From: Hofstenia miamia | Taxonomy: Eukaryota; Xenacoelomorpha; Acoela | Direction of reading: 5' to 3' | DNA length: 64,000 bases | NCBI GenBank assembly: GCA_004352715.1 | Contig: SCFE01000055.1 | Location: 1,624,168-1,688,167, forward strand | Part shown: piece after piece, positions 13,625-27,236 of the stretch | How the letters are laid out: the number at the start of each line of letters is the position of its first letter | Numbering within the stretch: the stretch's first letter is position 1 | Program-made: the position numbers and the translations under genes | Notes under the pieces: model-generated | What the model saw: the letters and a program-made list of their open reading frames with translations, nothing else | Databases searched by the model: none | Told to the model about the DNA's origin: nothing

Positions 13625-14000
13625 CCCTAAACAGCCCGGGTGTTTTTGAACAATTTTCATGATCATATAAAAAAATTTAAACGCTTATAGCTCAAAAACT
13701 ATTAAAGCTATAGTCAGTATCGGCCCTGCGACCTCTGACTTTGCGCACAGCGCTTCTCAATGGGTTTGGAATGTCTTTGTCCATATCAAGAAACAGTCAA
13801 ATTTACTTGTTTCTTCCATGGGCTCAAAATCCCACAGAGCAATATGTTTAAATATAAATTTTCAAGATTGCATTAAAGTATGTTCCCCGACATACCTAGC
13901 CATGCCTAAGGTTTTCAAATTTGCTAATAGGCTTGGAGAAAATTCTTTGTAAATGTGGAAAATAGTTTGTCCTTTAAAAAGGACGCAAGGCTGTTTAAGG
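13625..14000. mobile_element. TTAA-flanked MITE, best copy of a dispersed family
   Basis: Starts CCCTAAACAGCC and ends GGCTGTTTAAGG, an inverted repeat, with TTAA at 13621-13624 and 14001-14004. The interior contains landmark stretches (CGCTTATAGCT, CAAGAAACAGTCAAA, CTTCCATGGGCTCAAAA, CACAGCAATAC-like) that recur elsewhere in this window. It encodes nothing recognisable. TTAA and terminal CCC suggest a non-autonomous piggyBac-type family. Confidence 0.82.
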
Positions 14001-14004
14001 TTAA

Positions 14005-17000
14005 AAAATTTAATATAATTGTTATTGGAAAATGTTTTTTTAAATTTTTTTATTTTATTTATTAATAATAATAGAACAAAAATTGTTTTTTAGGATTATT
14101 TCAAGAAAACTCACAATATAATATCATTATAATTAGAGGTTCAATTGCTTCAGGGTGTCAAAGTTGCCTGAAATTCTCAAAATGCTTTGAAGTTATTGTC
14201 TTCTCAACGTTTGTTTTTTCTTGATTAGGAGATTTATTTTGTCAAAAATTAAATTTCACATTTCCTCTGTAAAAAACATATTGTCCTATCGCCTGTATTT
14301 CTCAACTAATTGATGCATATGCAAAAAGATTTAATTTGCTCTAACTAACATTTTCAGAGTGATTGCTGTAGTTATCTCTAATTTATGACCTTGTTGTATT
14401 TTAATTGGAAGTTCCAATTAATCCCAATTCTTATCATAAGACTAGATATTTCAATTATATTTTATTACGCATTTGGCGGTCAATTATTTTACCTCCGTCA
14501 AGGATCACCGTCTAGAATCTGTGACCCAATGTTGGGTGGCGAAGGTATATAGTCTCTAACTGTCGCGCTTATTTGATTTCGCGGTTGTTAAAATCAATTT
14601 TATTGTGAAATTTATTTGGTTGATGGAAACGCACACTTAGTAAATATTTTCATAATTACTAATCCATTCATATCCGAATTTTTTGGTTTTGCGTGTTCAA
14701 ATTCAATAATTACTAAGAATGTACCCCAATTAAGGTGTCAAAATACCTAGAGAATTGTGATGTAATAATATAAACCACAAACCCTATTACCCGCAGTCGA
14801 ATTGAATGTAAAATCATGCAGTTTTAATATATACCCTAGAAAGACCCTTAAGTCATTCACATTTCAATTTGAGATTAAATCATAGAAATAAAAATTTGAA
14901 ATTGATTATTAATGCTTTTATTAGCATTTACTGACAATGTACGACAGTCTTATTTATAAGAAAATAAATTAGTTTTTGGCGTCAAATTGACGTCTCAGGT
15001 GGTTTTTCTGATGTTAACTAGCATCCGCTTTTGTAACAAAAAACATTACATTCATATACAATGTGAAATTAGAATTCTACTTGTTTATAGAACATTAAGT
15101 AATTTTTGTACCTGATTTTATTGTTTGGACAATATCGTACATTTCGGGGATATGATCACCATCTGGTCACATGAGATGAATTGGTGCCAATCCCATAGAA
15201 TGGATTCTGCGATCAAATTTTTCGCATTAACTGCTGTCATAATTCGGTATTGGAACAAAATAGAAGTACATGGGGCTGGGATTAGAATAATGAAATTAAT
15301 AGGATTGGGAATTAATCTATCGGTACCCACCGTATGCTCATGAGAGCTGTTGTACGCATCAAAGTGTTTAGTATTGGCATTATTTTAATAATTTTATTCA
15401 GATAAACTTGTAGTCTGTTCGTTGTTAAAATCAGATGATATTCTACTTCCCTGTTTCCATGGCATTTTTTATCTTCGGCTTTGTAAGAATTTTCGAATTT
15501 GCAGAAATACTAGCAAATCATCCAAAAGAAGTTTTTTCCGTTATTTTTTGTTATTATTGAGTAACAATTTATTGAAGTTTATGATATTATTTACTTCGTT
15601 AAGTTTATCAGAATATTATTTTTGAAATTTACATTTTTATATGAACCATTGTATTTTGAAATATATATGGCATATGCTAATTTATTTTGAACTTTTACAG
15701 GAAATTTCTTTGTTGACGTTATGGCCTCCATGTCAGACATCTCCTGATATTCCATTCTTTTAGAATCATTTGAAAGCAATGCAATGATTTTTTCAGCCAA
15801 ATCTAGTTTCAAGTTTTTTGTGTCCAACCATCCTAATCTTATATTGCCAATATTAACTAAGATTATGTAATGAATAGCAATGAGTTATCCCAATATTGCG
15901 TAAAACTAACCCATATTTAATCTTGCAACAATTGTTTAGTTAAATCACATCATACAGGGAATAACAGCTCATTTATCAGAAAATTCAGGTTTTTTTAAAC
16001 TTTTTTAAGTTGAGGTAAGGTTTCTCGCCCTACTAATACAGTCATTTTTAGTGATGATTGAACTCCATTTTTATTTATAATCGTCTTTAGTATTGAGATT
16101 GAACGTTTATTTTACTTGATAAAGTGTCTCTCATTTCTTTATAACAAGTTCTGTTTATAATCCCACCTTATTCGCTTATAGTTACTACACGGGCAAACTA
16201 TTTGACTCTTTATTTCATAAATTGTTTTCGACGCTCAAAGCTGCGAGTTATGTAAACGGGATTTAAAGTTTATATTTACATAAATAAACACACTTTCCCG
16301 GAGGTACACAAGTTTAGAGATCGACTAAAACGAGGTTTGTTTGAACGTTTTCCAATGGAAGAAAAAATAGAAATTATTCAACTGCTATTAGATTTAAAAT
16401 GACGGGTGTGTGCTTTATGCTTGTACGTCCCACCCATTTGTCATTTCGGTCTGGACAATGACTCGACGACATCGCGACGCCATAAGCCGCCGCGCAACCT
16501 AGTCGAGATGTCTTCCCTGGAAAACGCGCAATCGCTTATAAACAGAATTCTATTTCGCCACTTAGTAATGTTTCCTTCCATTAATTCTCCATTTATATAC
16601 GACGCCAATCCAATATCAATTTCTTGATTGGTGTAATATCTATCAAAACTTAAATACATTTAAATCAACTTTTTCAGTGTTTAGAATTATTTCGGAAATA
16701 TGATGACAACATTTATCCCGATACTTAATTATCTGCAGATTAGGGGCTGATCATTAAATTTTTTTAAAATATTTTAGCATTTGAAGTGAGAGCGCTGCGA
16801 CCAGAAAACATTAGCCCAAGTCGGCCCACGAAACCTTAGATCTGGCCCATTTAAATTAATCCTTACCAAAATTTCTTACCATCCCAAGTCAGGCCCTTGT
16901 ATGCTTCACAAAGTAGCTAATTTGAATAACATTTCATTCGCAATTTTTTATGAAATTGTGACTAGAAAGCTATATGAAGAAACTGGGACAACCGATTTCA

Positions 17001-17338
17001 AAATATTGCTCTTAATTTTTGCCAATGTAAGTATCGAACGAAAACTTTTGAAAATAATAGACGTTTTGGCACCATATTGTAATGTATCCGAATAGCCAAG
17101 GGATCACGCTGGGTAGCATCCTGGATTACGAAAGTTTTTGGCAAAAGTGTCAACAAACCAAATGTTTCTCACAGTTGCATAGAATGTCTAAGTACCTTGA
17201 TAAAAGGAATATCAATTTATGCTTAACCTAATTTTTGGCAACAATTCAATCAACTAATTTCTCGTTTTTGATTTTGAAATTTGTTATTGTTCACCTAAAT
17301 AGAATAATTATAAGCCTAATTATTTTAGGTTTCTACGC
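14005..17338. other. AT-rich DNA with one GC-rich island, no gene seen
   Basis: A compact GC-rich patch at about 16440-16560 (ATCGCGACGCCATAAGCCGC) stands out. Both strands are open across it for about 73 codons, but neither protein resembles a known family. A second mixed-sequence block lies at 14470-14585. Confidence 0.5.
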
Positions 17339-17346
17339 GTTAGAAA

Positions 17347-17767
17347 TAGTGTTTTGCATTTTTAGATTTAATGTTGCCTGTGCCCGTCCATCGCCCGTTT
17401 AAATTCCAATGCCCAGTGCCTGCCCGCCCGTTGAAATTCACCGGGCAGGAATAGGAGGCCCGGTCCGGCCACCATCTATTGAGAACAACGCAAAATTCTA
17501 CGAAATTAAATCAAAATGCACAAAAGCACAGTATAATTTTGTCTTTTAGTGAGAAACTTGAATGAACATATAATTCCCAAGGATATATAATATTTCACCA
17601 TTTTTTAAAGCAGAAAAAACTTACGTCATTACAGCATATTATCTTATGATTATACCAGACTATATTCGAGAGGGCATTCGTATGCCCGGCCGCCCGCTTG
17701 GTCTCAGTAATGCCCGGTACTCGCCCTTCCTTCCGCCCGGCGGGTCCGTCATTACCGCAAAACACTA
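17347..17767. mobile_element. hAT-type MITE with GC-rich core (421 bp)
   Basis: Terminal inverted repeats TAGTGTTTTGC are exact at both ends, and the flanks are a perfect 8-bp direct repeat GTTAGAAA (17339-17346, 17768-17775). Eight-base target duplications are the hAT signature. The interior is non-coding and rich in CCCG/GCCCG clusters, in sharp contrast with the surrounding AT-rich DNA. Confidence 0.9.
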
Positions 17768-18666
17768 GTTAGAAATCGACCTGTTTTACATGTTGATCAC
17801 TTGTTTTTATAACTTGAAATAAATCTTCAAGTTCCTTATTTACATTAATAAATTGGCTTTTGTCCAATTTATTTTATCTCAATAGTTTTTTATTCACAAA
17901 AACATTTTCTGACATTCTAAAGATTTTGATCAATCTAAAGTCTTTCCATTTAAATTTGGTTCTCTGAGTTGATATTAGCTTATAATGACTTATTCTTTTT
18001 AAAAATAATATTGAGGTATTCACTGTAGCGCAGTGATTTCGCACATGCAAGGAATAATAACAGAAAATTAGAATCTATTTAAAAATTGTCTACAATTGAT
18101 TCACAAAAAAATGCTAAAAATCGTCTTTAACAGTTTATGGGATTTAAATACATATCGATACATCAATTCACTTTCTCTAGTGTTATGACTTATCAATTAG
18201 CTCTTTTCGCTTGTGGCTAAAGTGAACTAAGTTCAATTATCAAGTAAATTTAGAGCCGCCATTCATTGAAGATATAATATGTAATAGTTAGAAATTAAAA
18301 ATGTTTCATTTTTGTTGTTTTTATTGCACTTATCAGCTGTTGAACGAAAGCGTGTTTCTAGTGTGAACAATCAATCACTATGGGGCTATCTTATTAGATC
18401 TATAAAGCCGGTGAACTGTGGATTAACGTCTAATGCGTGCATTCTTTATACTTCTACAAATGATTTCTTCTTAATAAAGTTCAGAACAATTTATTCGCTC
18501 CCTATCTTGAATAATTTCGTCTTAAAAGAGAATCATCACTTATTATGGAATTTTATACTAGGTTTTATACTTTAGAATGTGAACTATGCTCTAGTTCTAT
18601 TGATATTAAATTTCTACGTACATAGGAATACATTTTATCACACCTATCTGAGTAAATTGTATTTAG

Positions 18667-18778
18667 TTGTATCATGTGCGGAATATCTGCTGCAGCCTCA
18701 AAATACTTATTTTGAAAAAGGCCATAGGTCGGTGACCTTAAAATGCTCTGCACAGGGCATTCTTTATATCAAATGGAA
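18667..18778 (+). CDS. unc-5: UNC5 exon: N-terminal part of Ig1
   Basis: This exon encodes the start of the first Ig domain, which in UNC5 proteins contributes to ligand binding. The reading frame shows AEYLLQPQNTYFEKG followed by SVTLKCSA, the first Ig cysteine strand, and ends in YIKW. It begins after a TTTAG acceptor in phase 1 and ends before GTAAGT in phase 2. The following exon completes the Lys codon and gives KCNGNW, matching the family hallmark FKCNG. An alternative acceptor at CTGCAG about 30 bases downstream exists but would remove the conserved LLQP start. The exon carrying the signal peptide should lie upstream and end with one base of a split codon. Confidence 0.88.
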
Positions 18779-21700
18779 GTAAGTATATTGTTGATAATTT
18801 CTAGTATTAAATATCTTTTTAGGTGTAACGGTAATTGGATCCTTGCAGATCATCCAGACAAATTCAACACTATTCCTCTAACGTTAAAAAAAACTTATAG
18901 TATGTCTGTAGACCTAATTTAATTTATATTTTACATTTCCATCAATATAGCAACTTCTAGATGTTTCAGCCTCCTTATTAGGATTCTGAGGCTGTTTAGG
19001 TCAGGCCGAATTTGTTTAGAGAATGAAGAATTGTGGCCAAATTTACAAGAGTTAGCCGCGGTTGTTGATTAGAATCGTTTATAAAGAATGATATTTGAAA
19101 TAGTTGGAACCCTAACTCGCGAGCTCGAGTCGAGTTACAAATCTATTCTAGCTTATTTTTTTTCCTTAGACTAAACTATATGTAACTGTGGTACCCTATG
19201 TAAATGTATGATAGAAATATAGCATGCTCAAGCTCAAGTAAATGAAAAAAGCTAAACTTTTTGGATCGCAATTTGAAATGAAGTGAAATGTCGATGGATT
19301 CTTCGGCTTTACAGGCAAAAATTATACAAAAGTAGATCCCATTCAACCTAATATTGGGTGGTGTCGAGTACTTCAGTATCAAGATATATGCTTAGAATCC
19401 TGTAGATTCTTTTCGACTTTTTTGATACTCTTTGCTTTACCTGCTTTTGTATTTGTTTCAAAATTTATCAAATAGATCTTTGCAGGTTTTCTTCGATACT
19501 GCTCGAGTTCGAGTGCTCGTAGGGCCCTTATTTAAATATAATTCATAGATTAATAAAACCAAATTATTGTGCAGGATAATGTACTATTATGTATCCAACT
19601 TTTAATATGGTGTACAGAACACATGTATGGACAAGGCTGAGAAATTTAGTTATTAACTAACTTCCTGCGCGGCCTTCTCCAGCTCTAGTACGCAGACTAT
19701 ACTGAAGACTAAAGAATTGCAGAGCCATTATCGATCGCAAGTCGAGACAGATTGACATGAAAGTCTTGCAATCAACGCTAGTAAATCTAATTGACTGGAT
19801 GAATTTCCTGCTTAAGCTTAACAGCTGTCATATCGAACATTCCGTTTAATAAATGTCTGTTTCTTATTCAAACTTAACATTTAAATCAAATTATAGAACA
19901 CTGGGATCGTAACATTTAACAAGGATTAATATAATTATTTATGTTCAGGGTGTTTCAAAAATTTGCATATTTTTTTATAGCAATAGTAGCAAGTGTTTAT
20001 TGACTCATATATCTTCAATTTTCATGTTCTAAATTCGATAGAAAGGATTTCTAAAGAGAATAAAATGAGCATGAATTTTCATAGTTTATTTGAGTGAACA
20101 TGGTTGAAGAATATTAATTGATTAATCTTCTCACATTGTGTAGGGTATCAATTATAGTAGACATGTTGGCATCAGAAATTTGCTTAAGACGGTAGCAAGC
20201 TAGCAAGTTGTTCATGCGTTTTGATGTTTGATATTTTATAATGCTGAATTTAATAATACATGACCCCTTGTGCTTGCACAAATATTTTATATTATGATTA
20301 TATTTTTACTGGAAATTTTATATATTTTTGAAAATTGGTATTTCTTTCATATTCACAATATATTCGTGTCCATAGTATTTGTAAATAGTTTCCCTTATAC
20401 CATAAATATGGTTCTTCTCAGACATCCATGTCCTAAAAGTATGTTTAAATCATTACTATGTGAAAGGGAACTGTTGAAACCCTTTTTTAAAAACCTGCAT
20501 ACGATTAGTTGAATATTCCTGAAAAAATAGGATTTATTCAGAATTCAATAAAAGTTTTTTAAAAAAAAATTTCAGAGCCGGTCAAATGTGGTGCGTAAGA
20601 CTTTTAAAGCCCATGATTTTGCTCTTCGGAAGATACTCTTCCCATATTTCATATTTTTGGTCAACTATGTTGATAGTGTAGATACGTTTGGACACATTAT
20701 TTTGTAGCAGTACTCTATTCCAAAATCTTTCAGCTGTTGGAAGTTCCAGCGAATGTCTTCAGTCTAAATTTACTTTCAAACTTTCTATTAAATTAATGCG
20801 ATATAGAAGAAAGCATTCTTTCATTCCATTTCGCCTCAATTTCCTTCAAAAAGCTCTTCCAATTTATGAGTTTGTAAATCTGACATGACCTGTTTTTTTG
20901 TTAATTTAAATATAATTAAGATTCCTTAAAAGAACATTGTTTACATGTTCCCTTAAGGCAGGATGAAATTCTTTAGAAATTTTTGCAAATCCAGACGTCA
21001 CTCTTCCATGTTTTTATTAAATATAAAAATGTTTGCTTTTCTAAATTGGCATTAAATCATTTATCAACAATTCACTATTTTAACTCATGTTGCCACCATC
21101 CTAAAGGCACCTGAAATTTGCAGATGTTCTTTGCCTCTTACAATGTGATGAATTGGGCAATGTAGTGAGAATTTGCCCTTTTTCCATCTCTGAGTAGAAC
21201 TACAAAGTGTAAACATGTTATTTTATTTTTCGATATTTTATTTAGTTGTTGTTTTAATATTCACAAGGCCTGTTCAAAATTATGCTATTGTGTTTGGTGG
21301 TATTTTTAAAATGAATTAATTAAGAACTACCATTCGCTTGTTGCAAAATGTTTATTAATAAATACAGATATTTTCAATTTTAATTTATGAACAAATACTG
21401 CTTTTTATTTTATAACATGTTAAACTATAAATCTGGACCCTTTCAGCATTATATTAGAAGCATTATTTTTGTAATCCTACTGGTCATTTAGCACAGCTGC
21501 TGCCAAAACTTTTAACTTGGTAATAAGGGCGCCTTCTCGTCTACAGAATACATCAATTTCTTTTTGATTTTCTTAATCGATGCCGTGCCATTAACTCAAA
21601 TCAATTTGTCCTATTTCGATACTATTTATCATCAAAAGAACAGTTTTGGCTCGGTTTCCGCCGCTGAAACTCAACCTCCTGTCGTCTGACTAAATACCAG

Positions 21701-24700
21701 TCGATGTTTACTGACAGTTCAATTTATTATTTTATTATTTTTGACAACTTTTCTCCACNCTCTTACAATGTGATGAATTGGGAAATGTAGTGAAAATGTG
21801 CCCTTTTTCCATCTCTGAGCAGAACTACAGAGTGTAAACATGTTATTTTATTTTTCGATATTTTATTTAGTTGTTGTTTTACGGTTCACAAGGCCAGTTC
21901 ATAATTATGCTATTGTGTTTGGTGGTATTTTTAAAATCAATTAATTAATTAGGAACTACCATTCCTCTTGTTGCAAAATGTTTATTAATAAATACAGAAA
22001 TTTTGAATTTTACTTAATGAACAAATGCTGCTTTTTATTTTATAACATGTTAAACTATAAATCTGGACCCTTTCAGCATTATATTAGAAGCATTATTTTT
22101 GTAATCCTACTGGTCATTTAGCACAGCTGCTGCCAAAACTTTTAACTTGGTAATAAGGGCGCCTTCTCGTCTACAGAATACATCAATTTCTTTTTGATTT
22201 TCTTAATCGATGCCGTGCCATTAACTCAAATCAATTTGTCCTATTTCGATACTATTTATCATCAAAAGAACAGTTTTGGCTCGGTTTCCGCCGCTGAAAC
22301 TCAACCTCCTGTCGTCTGACTAAATACCAGTCGATGTTTACTGACAGTTCAATTTATTATTTTATTATTTTTGACAACTTTTCTCCACAGAAATATACTT
22401 TAATATTCCTGAATATTATGATACTTTATCCATCATTTTTTCAATCTATAGTTTTTTTACAGAAAACATTTTTTAAAAATTTAATGGGAAATCACTTTAT
22501 TGCTAGCCTACCAGAAATTGTCCACAAATCCATGTCATACCACAGACCTAAAAATTTGCCCAAAAATACCACAGCAATTTTTTTGACAAAACTGTAAAAA
22601 ATATTTCAAAACTAATTTTACGGCATAATCACTATCTTCACCATAGTTATATTCTGTAAAACCTTTTTATTCTTTTAATATTTTTTGGAATTATTGAGGC
22701 TATCTGCAAAGGTTTTTTGCCCCCAAGCCCTCACAAGAGTCACCACAATCTAATATTTCACCCCACTCCACACCGCATTTTTTGTGGGATCCTCACTCCA
22801 AAAACATTTTTTAGCCTATTTTGAAATTTGTTTGCATCAGACTTGTCAACGAGCCGAGCGTGTGCCAGCGTTCGGTATAAAACGAGCATTTATATAAGCC
22901 ACATAAATTTATAGTTCTGTTTGTAAATTTGATTGTGCAGATTTTTCTTAGTTTTTCATTCAATATACTTTTTTATAATCCTTTTTTTAAATTTTTATTA
23001 AATAATAGGAAAAGCTATAAAAAATTCTGAGAGTGCAATATTTTTTAAGAAATTATCGAGCTAAGAGGAGCCTTATTGAAAGTTTCTGTGTCGAATCGAG
23101 TAGAATCAAAAAATACTCAAAAATGAAGCGAGCCTAGCTTAAGAATTTCGGTCTGGTTTGCTTCTGTAGCTTTAAATATATTTTGAAATTAATATTTGTA
23201 ACTGTTCAAAGTTTGGTTTAATCGCCTACTGGGAGAGTATATTATTTCTCGTGTGCGATAGTTAATTGTGGATGAGTAGTTGACCTTAATATTGAACATA
23301 AAGTACTGACCCTAAAAGAAGTGTTTAAGTTCGAAGACTGTTAACCTTTACAAACATTCACTAAATAATGCATTACTTTCTTAAAGATTTCCTTTCGTAT
23401 GAAATATTTACAATATGGAATTGCTGAACGGTAGTCGAGCAGACTCTGTGACTCTACGAGCACGTGTCATATAAATGGAATATATACGTGTATTTCTCGT
23501 AGCCCTTTAGTAGTAAACTAGTTTAATTTATTCATTCGATTAAGTTGATTGGTATTTTTAACAACTCATGTATAACACAATGCTTGCTATTTTTTCGTGG
23601 GGAAATACAAAGACGCTGCAGGTTGAAAGACGTATTGTAGTCTTTTAATTTTCTACTAGTTTTTATGAAAGTTGAAATTAGTGAAAATTACATTAAAAAT
23701 TTAGACTGTATTCTATTAACAGTTTCAATAAAATATCATTATAATTCATAATGATAATAGGATACCAAATGCAAATTTGCAAAATTAATTTTTCAAATAA
23801 GATGTAGTTTTATTGCAGACAATAGACATGTATTTTTTATATTATCTCAAAGGACTAACATTTCTATTTAAATTTTGTTGACCTCAATGTTTACTTCGTT
23901 GCAGTTGAGTTTTTTCATTAACCTGGAGAACTCAGTAATTTATCGATACAATTTTTTATGAATAATCTGAGTTTAGATTTTTCTTTTCAGTTGTCTTGAA
24001 TTCAAATAATATTCGCTTAGAGAAATATGCTTCATGTAACCTCTGAACAAATTCTTAATCCTGTTTTTTGTAGTCTTTGATTTTTGATTATTTTTTACTC
24101 AACTACGAATTTAAGCTAGTTTGATTAATTGTGGACCCACACTAACAGCGATATATATAGAATCAAACACATAATTAAATATGGCTTTAGGTCATGCAAT
24201 TTTAGGCTGGTGTCATTTTAACTTACCATTTTGAAATGTTTTTCATTATCAATTTACGCAAGTGCTAATTTTATGAATTCGTTTTCTGATTATTGTGTTG
24301 CATTTCATTTTTTCGGTAAAATTGAAAATTTTAATTAAGTTATTTTTTAATCACCCTGCGTTAATTACTCGTTTTTCTAATTGTGTTTAAGCAATTACTG
24401 GCTGTTCGTTTGATGTTAATGTCATGCATTTGCTTAGGAATGTTATTTCATTTAGTATTTATGTGTTAACTATTAGATATCATCGATGTCCTTCTATAAT
24501 GAGACCGTGTGATATGATGTTTTGGAAAAATTTTTTTCGTTTTGTTCGCAATAATATTCAATTAAAAGTATAGTTTTTCAGAAAGCTAGCTTTGTTATTT
24601 ATCTCTTTGAAGTCTTTTAATTGTTTTGTATCAAGTTTAATGTGGATTTATATTTTCTTATGTAGTTATACATTTGGCTCAACTGAAGGAAAATGAAGAA

Positions 24701-27180
24701 TTTTGGTGCCAGTGCTTCGCTTACACTAGCAAAACTGAGTATATTAAAAGCAACAAAGCTTATGTAGCCAAACCAAGTGAGTACATTAATAAAATAATTG
24801 AATATATTTATTTAAATATAAAAATTTCTCAAAAACTTCTCAAAAACTCTTTTGGATGTCTAGGCTTTGGTTTTGTTCAAAGTCACGGGTTTTTTGGGCT
24901 TTAGATGTTCGGAAAAAGCGGACCAATAGAATGGCATATTAAAGTAATTCGATTAATAGCTATTTCGAATATATATGTCGATTTCCCACAAAATATTTGA
25001 ATACAACACAAAAACAGAGGCTAATGCGTGTTAAGAGCAATTAGCTGAAGACAAAGTTAATCAACAGGTTGCATTTTGAGGTTTATTTTTGCAAATTCTC
25101 ATGTCTTCAGTTCAGTGTTTCTACTAATATAGAGTATAGACTGTTCTGAAATAGTCCTTTTTTCTATAATTAATATTTACACTTTTCATGTGACTCTAAA
25201 GTTTTGTACGTAAATAGCTTACTTTAATTAGTAAAAGCCAATCATGAATGGCAATTATAGTAGGTTGAACTAATTCACCAATTTTTCATGTCGCATGTAA
25301 TCATTTTTTAAAAGAGATGTGTATCCAAAGAGCTGTATGCACATTAAAATTTAACAGAGCACCATAATACGTAAAGTTGTAAGACTTCTTTGTTTTATAT
25401 TTGTATTTTTGCAGTTTTAAGATTGCCCTGACATATATTTGAGTTAAATTTGAAAGGAATTAGTCTTGAACTCTCACACATTTCACATGCAATTTTCAAA
25501 ATCTATTTACATACATTTGTATCTGCCAAGTATACGGATTGAAACTACTATAAACAAAATTATAGTCTTATTCATATTAAGAATTTATACGTGTCTCATG
25601 ATTGTATTTTAGAACTTGAGGAGCAGTTTGTTCGACATCCTATGTCAAGGAATGTCATGTTGGGGGGACAACTGAAATTGACCTGTGTTCCGCCTAAAGG
25701 GACTCCCATTCCGACTCTTACTTGGCTGAAGGATGGGAAACCTCTAAAAAGCAAAGTATTCTTTTTAAACATTTTTATCTATAACCTCGAATTTATATTT
25801 TAATTTTCTAGCTTTTCGGATTTCTAATAATAGTGAATTACTTTTAAATATACTTGTATTTGGTAGGTATGACAGTCTTTTTATTTAGTCATTTATTTAT
25901 TGCAGGACATCCAATGTAATTCCCAATAGTAAACCAAACTAAAAAGAAGTTTTATATTTTTCACAACATCATTTTGTATTGACGCATTTCATCCATTGAT
26001 TTTATAGCAACCGACAGGCTTAATATATTATTTACATATTGAAGCAGATTAATTATATTTTTCTTTCATTTATTTTTCTATCTTACGATTTAAATGTTTA
26101 TTATTTACCGACAGACACCGGTTTTTATGACGTGCATGGCGCCATTTTAATAGATCGCTTTCATATTAGACAATTGATATTTAACTAACGACGTTATTCA
26201 TTAATGTTTCAACAGCGTCTGTACATTTTATTTAATCGCCATAAATTAAGGACGTTTAATAAATTATGGTCTATTATTCCTAATTTGATGTAAAATATCA
26301 ACAGATTTATTTGTATGTAAATATATTACGTCAAGAAGTTGTATGACCTTCCCATGATTAAGTGTATATTAATAGATTTCATCAATTTCTTTTTACTAAA
26401 AAGTTATAAAATTAGATAGGCATGGTTGGCAAAAACTGTATTTTTTTACATAAATAACGTTTTAAACGTTTAAAACAATGTTTTTTTGCTTTTGGACAAC
26501 CAGTTTAAGGTTCAAGATAAGAAAATTTTGCTGAATACATATATAGTAGCAAACATTGAATTTTTCGTCTCATACACCTAAATAAAACTCAGGTTTTGCT
26601 ATTTTTCGGTAGAAAATCGGTGATAATAGTACAAATGGATGAATCCCATAAATATTTTCCAAACTTTCCTATATACATTTGAAAAAAGCAAAACACAGCA
26701 AAAAACAGTTGTTTTAAACAGTGTCTAAAACATGTTTTAAATAGGTCCTGTTTAAAACATGCCAACCCTGTAGATTTGATTGAAATATTCCGATGTTTTA
26801 AGGCCTTTAGTAACTTATTGTACCTTTTTCACTTTGTAAAGGCAATGTACAATTAATCCACTTTCCATATTTCCGTATATATATCAGTCACAATCAGGTC
26901 CCAAAATTGTGAAATAAATTACCCGGTAACCCGATTTGATCTGTTTTTTTAAATGTTGCTAACAAGGTTTGCTAGCAGCATGTTTGTATATACATTGAAG
27001 TGAAGAAGCAAATCATGCTGGTCTTTCCAACTTTCAAAGACTTTCCAACTCAATTTAAAGCTAAAGAGTTTTAGTTTGATGCGTTGTTTGTGTAAAAACA
27101 CCGTTTGGGGATTTGGAATCTTATTCGTTAAATTGGCCAAATTATAAAGAACACCTTATATATGTATATGAATATATATA

Positions 27181-27236
<56 letters not shown>

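Noticed and set aside
15118-15343. Opposing 70-residue frames
   Set aside because: No similarity to known domains and no exon signals that fit unc-5 phase.
16406-16659. Overlapping open frames of about 73 codons on both strands
   Set aside because: No recognisable protein and no splice context; the GC-rich composition explains the lack of stops.
18301-18366. ATG followed by a Phe/Cys-rich stretch as unc-5 signal peptide
   Set aside because: It is short, has no good donor in the needed phase, and is not clearly a signal peptide.
19110-19525. MITE bounded by CTCGAG-rich inverted words
   Set aside because: The inverted match is rough and there is no target duplication, so it is not listed as an element.
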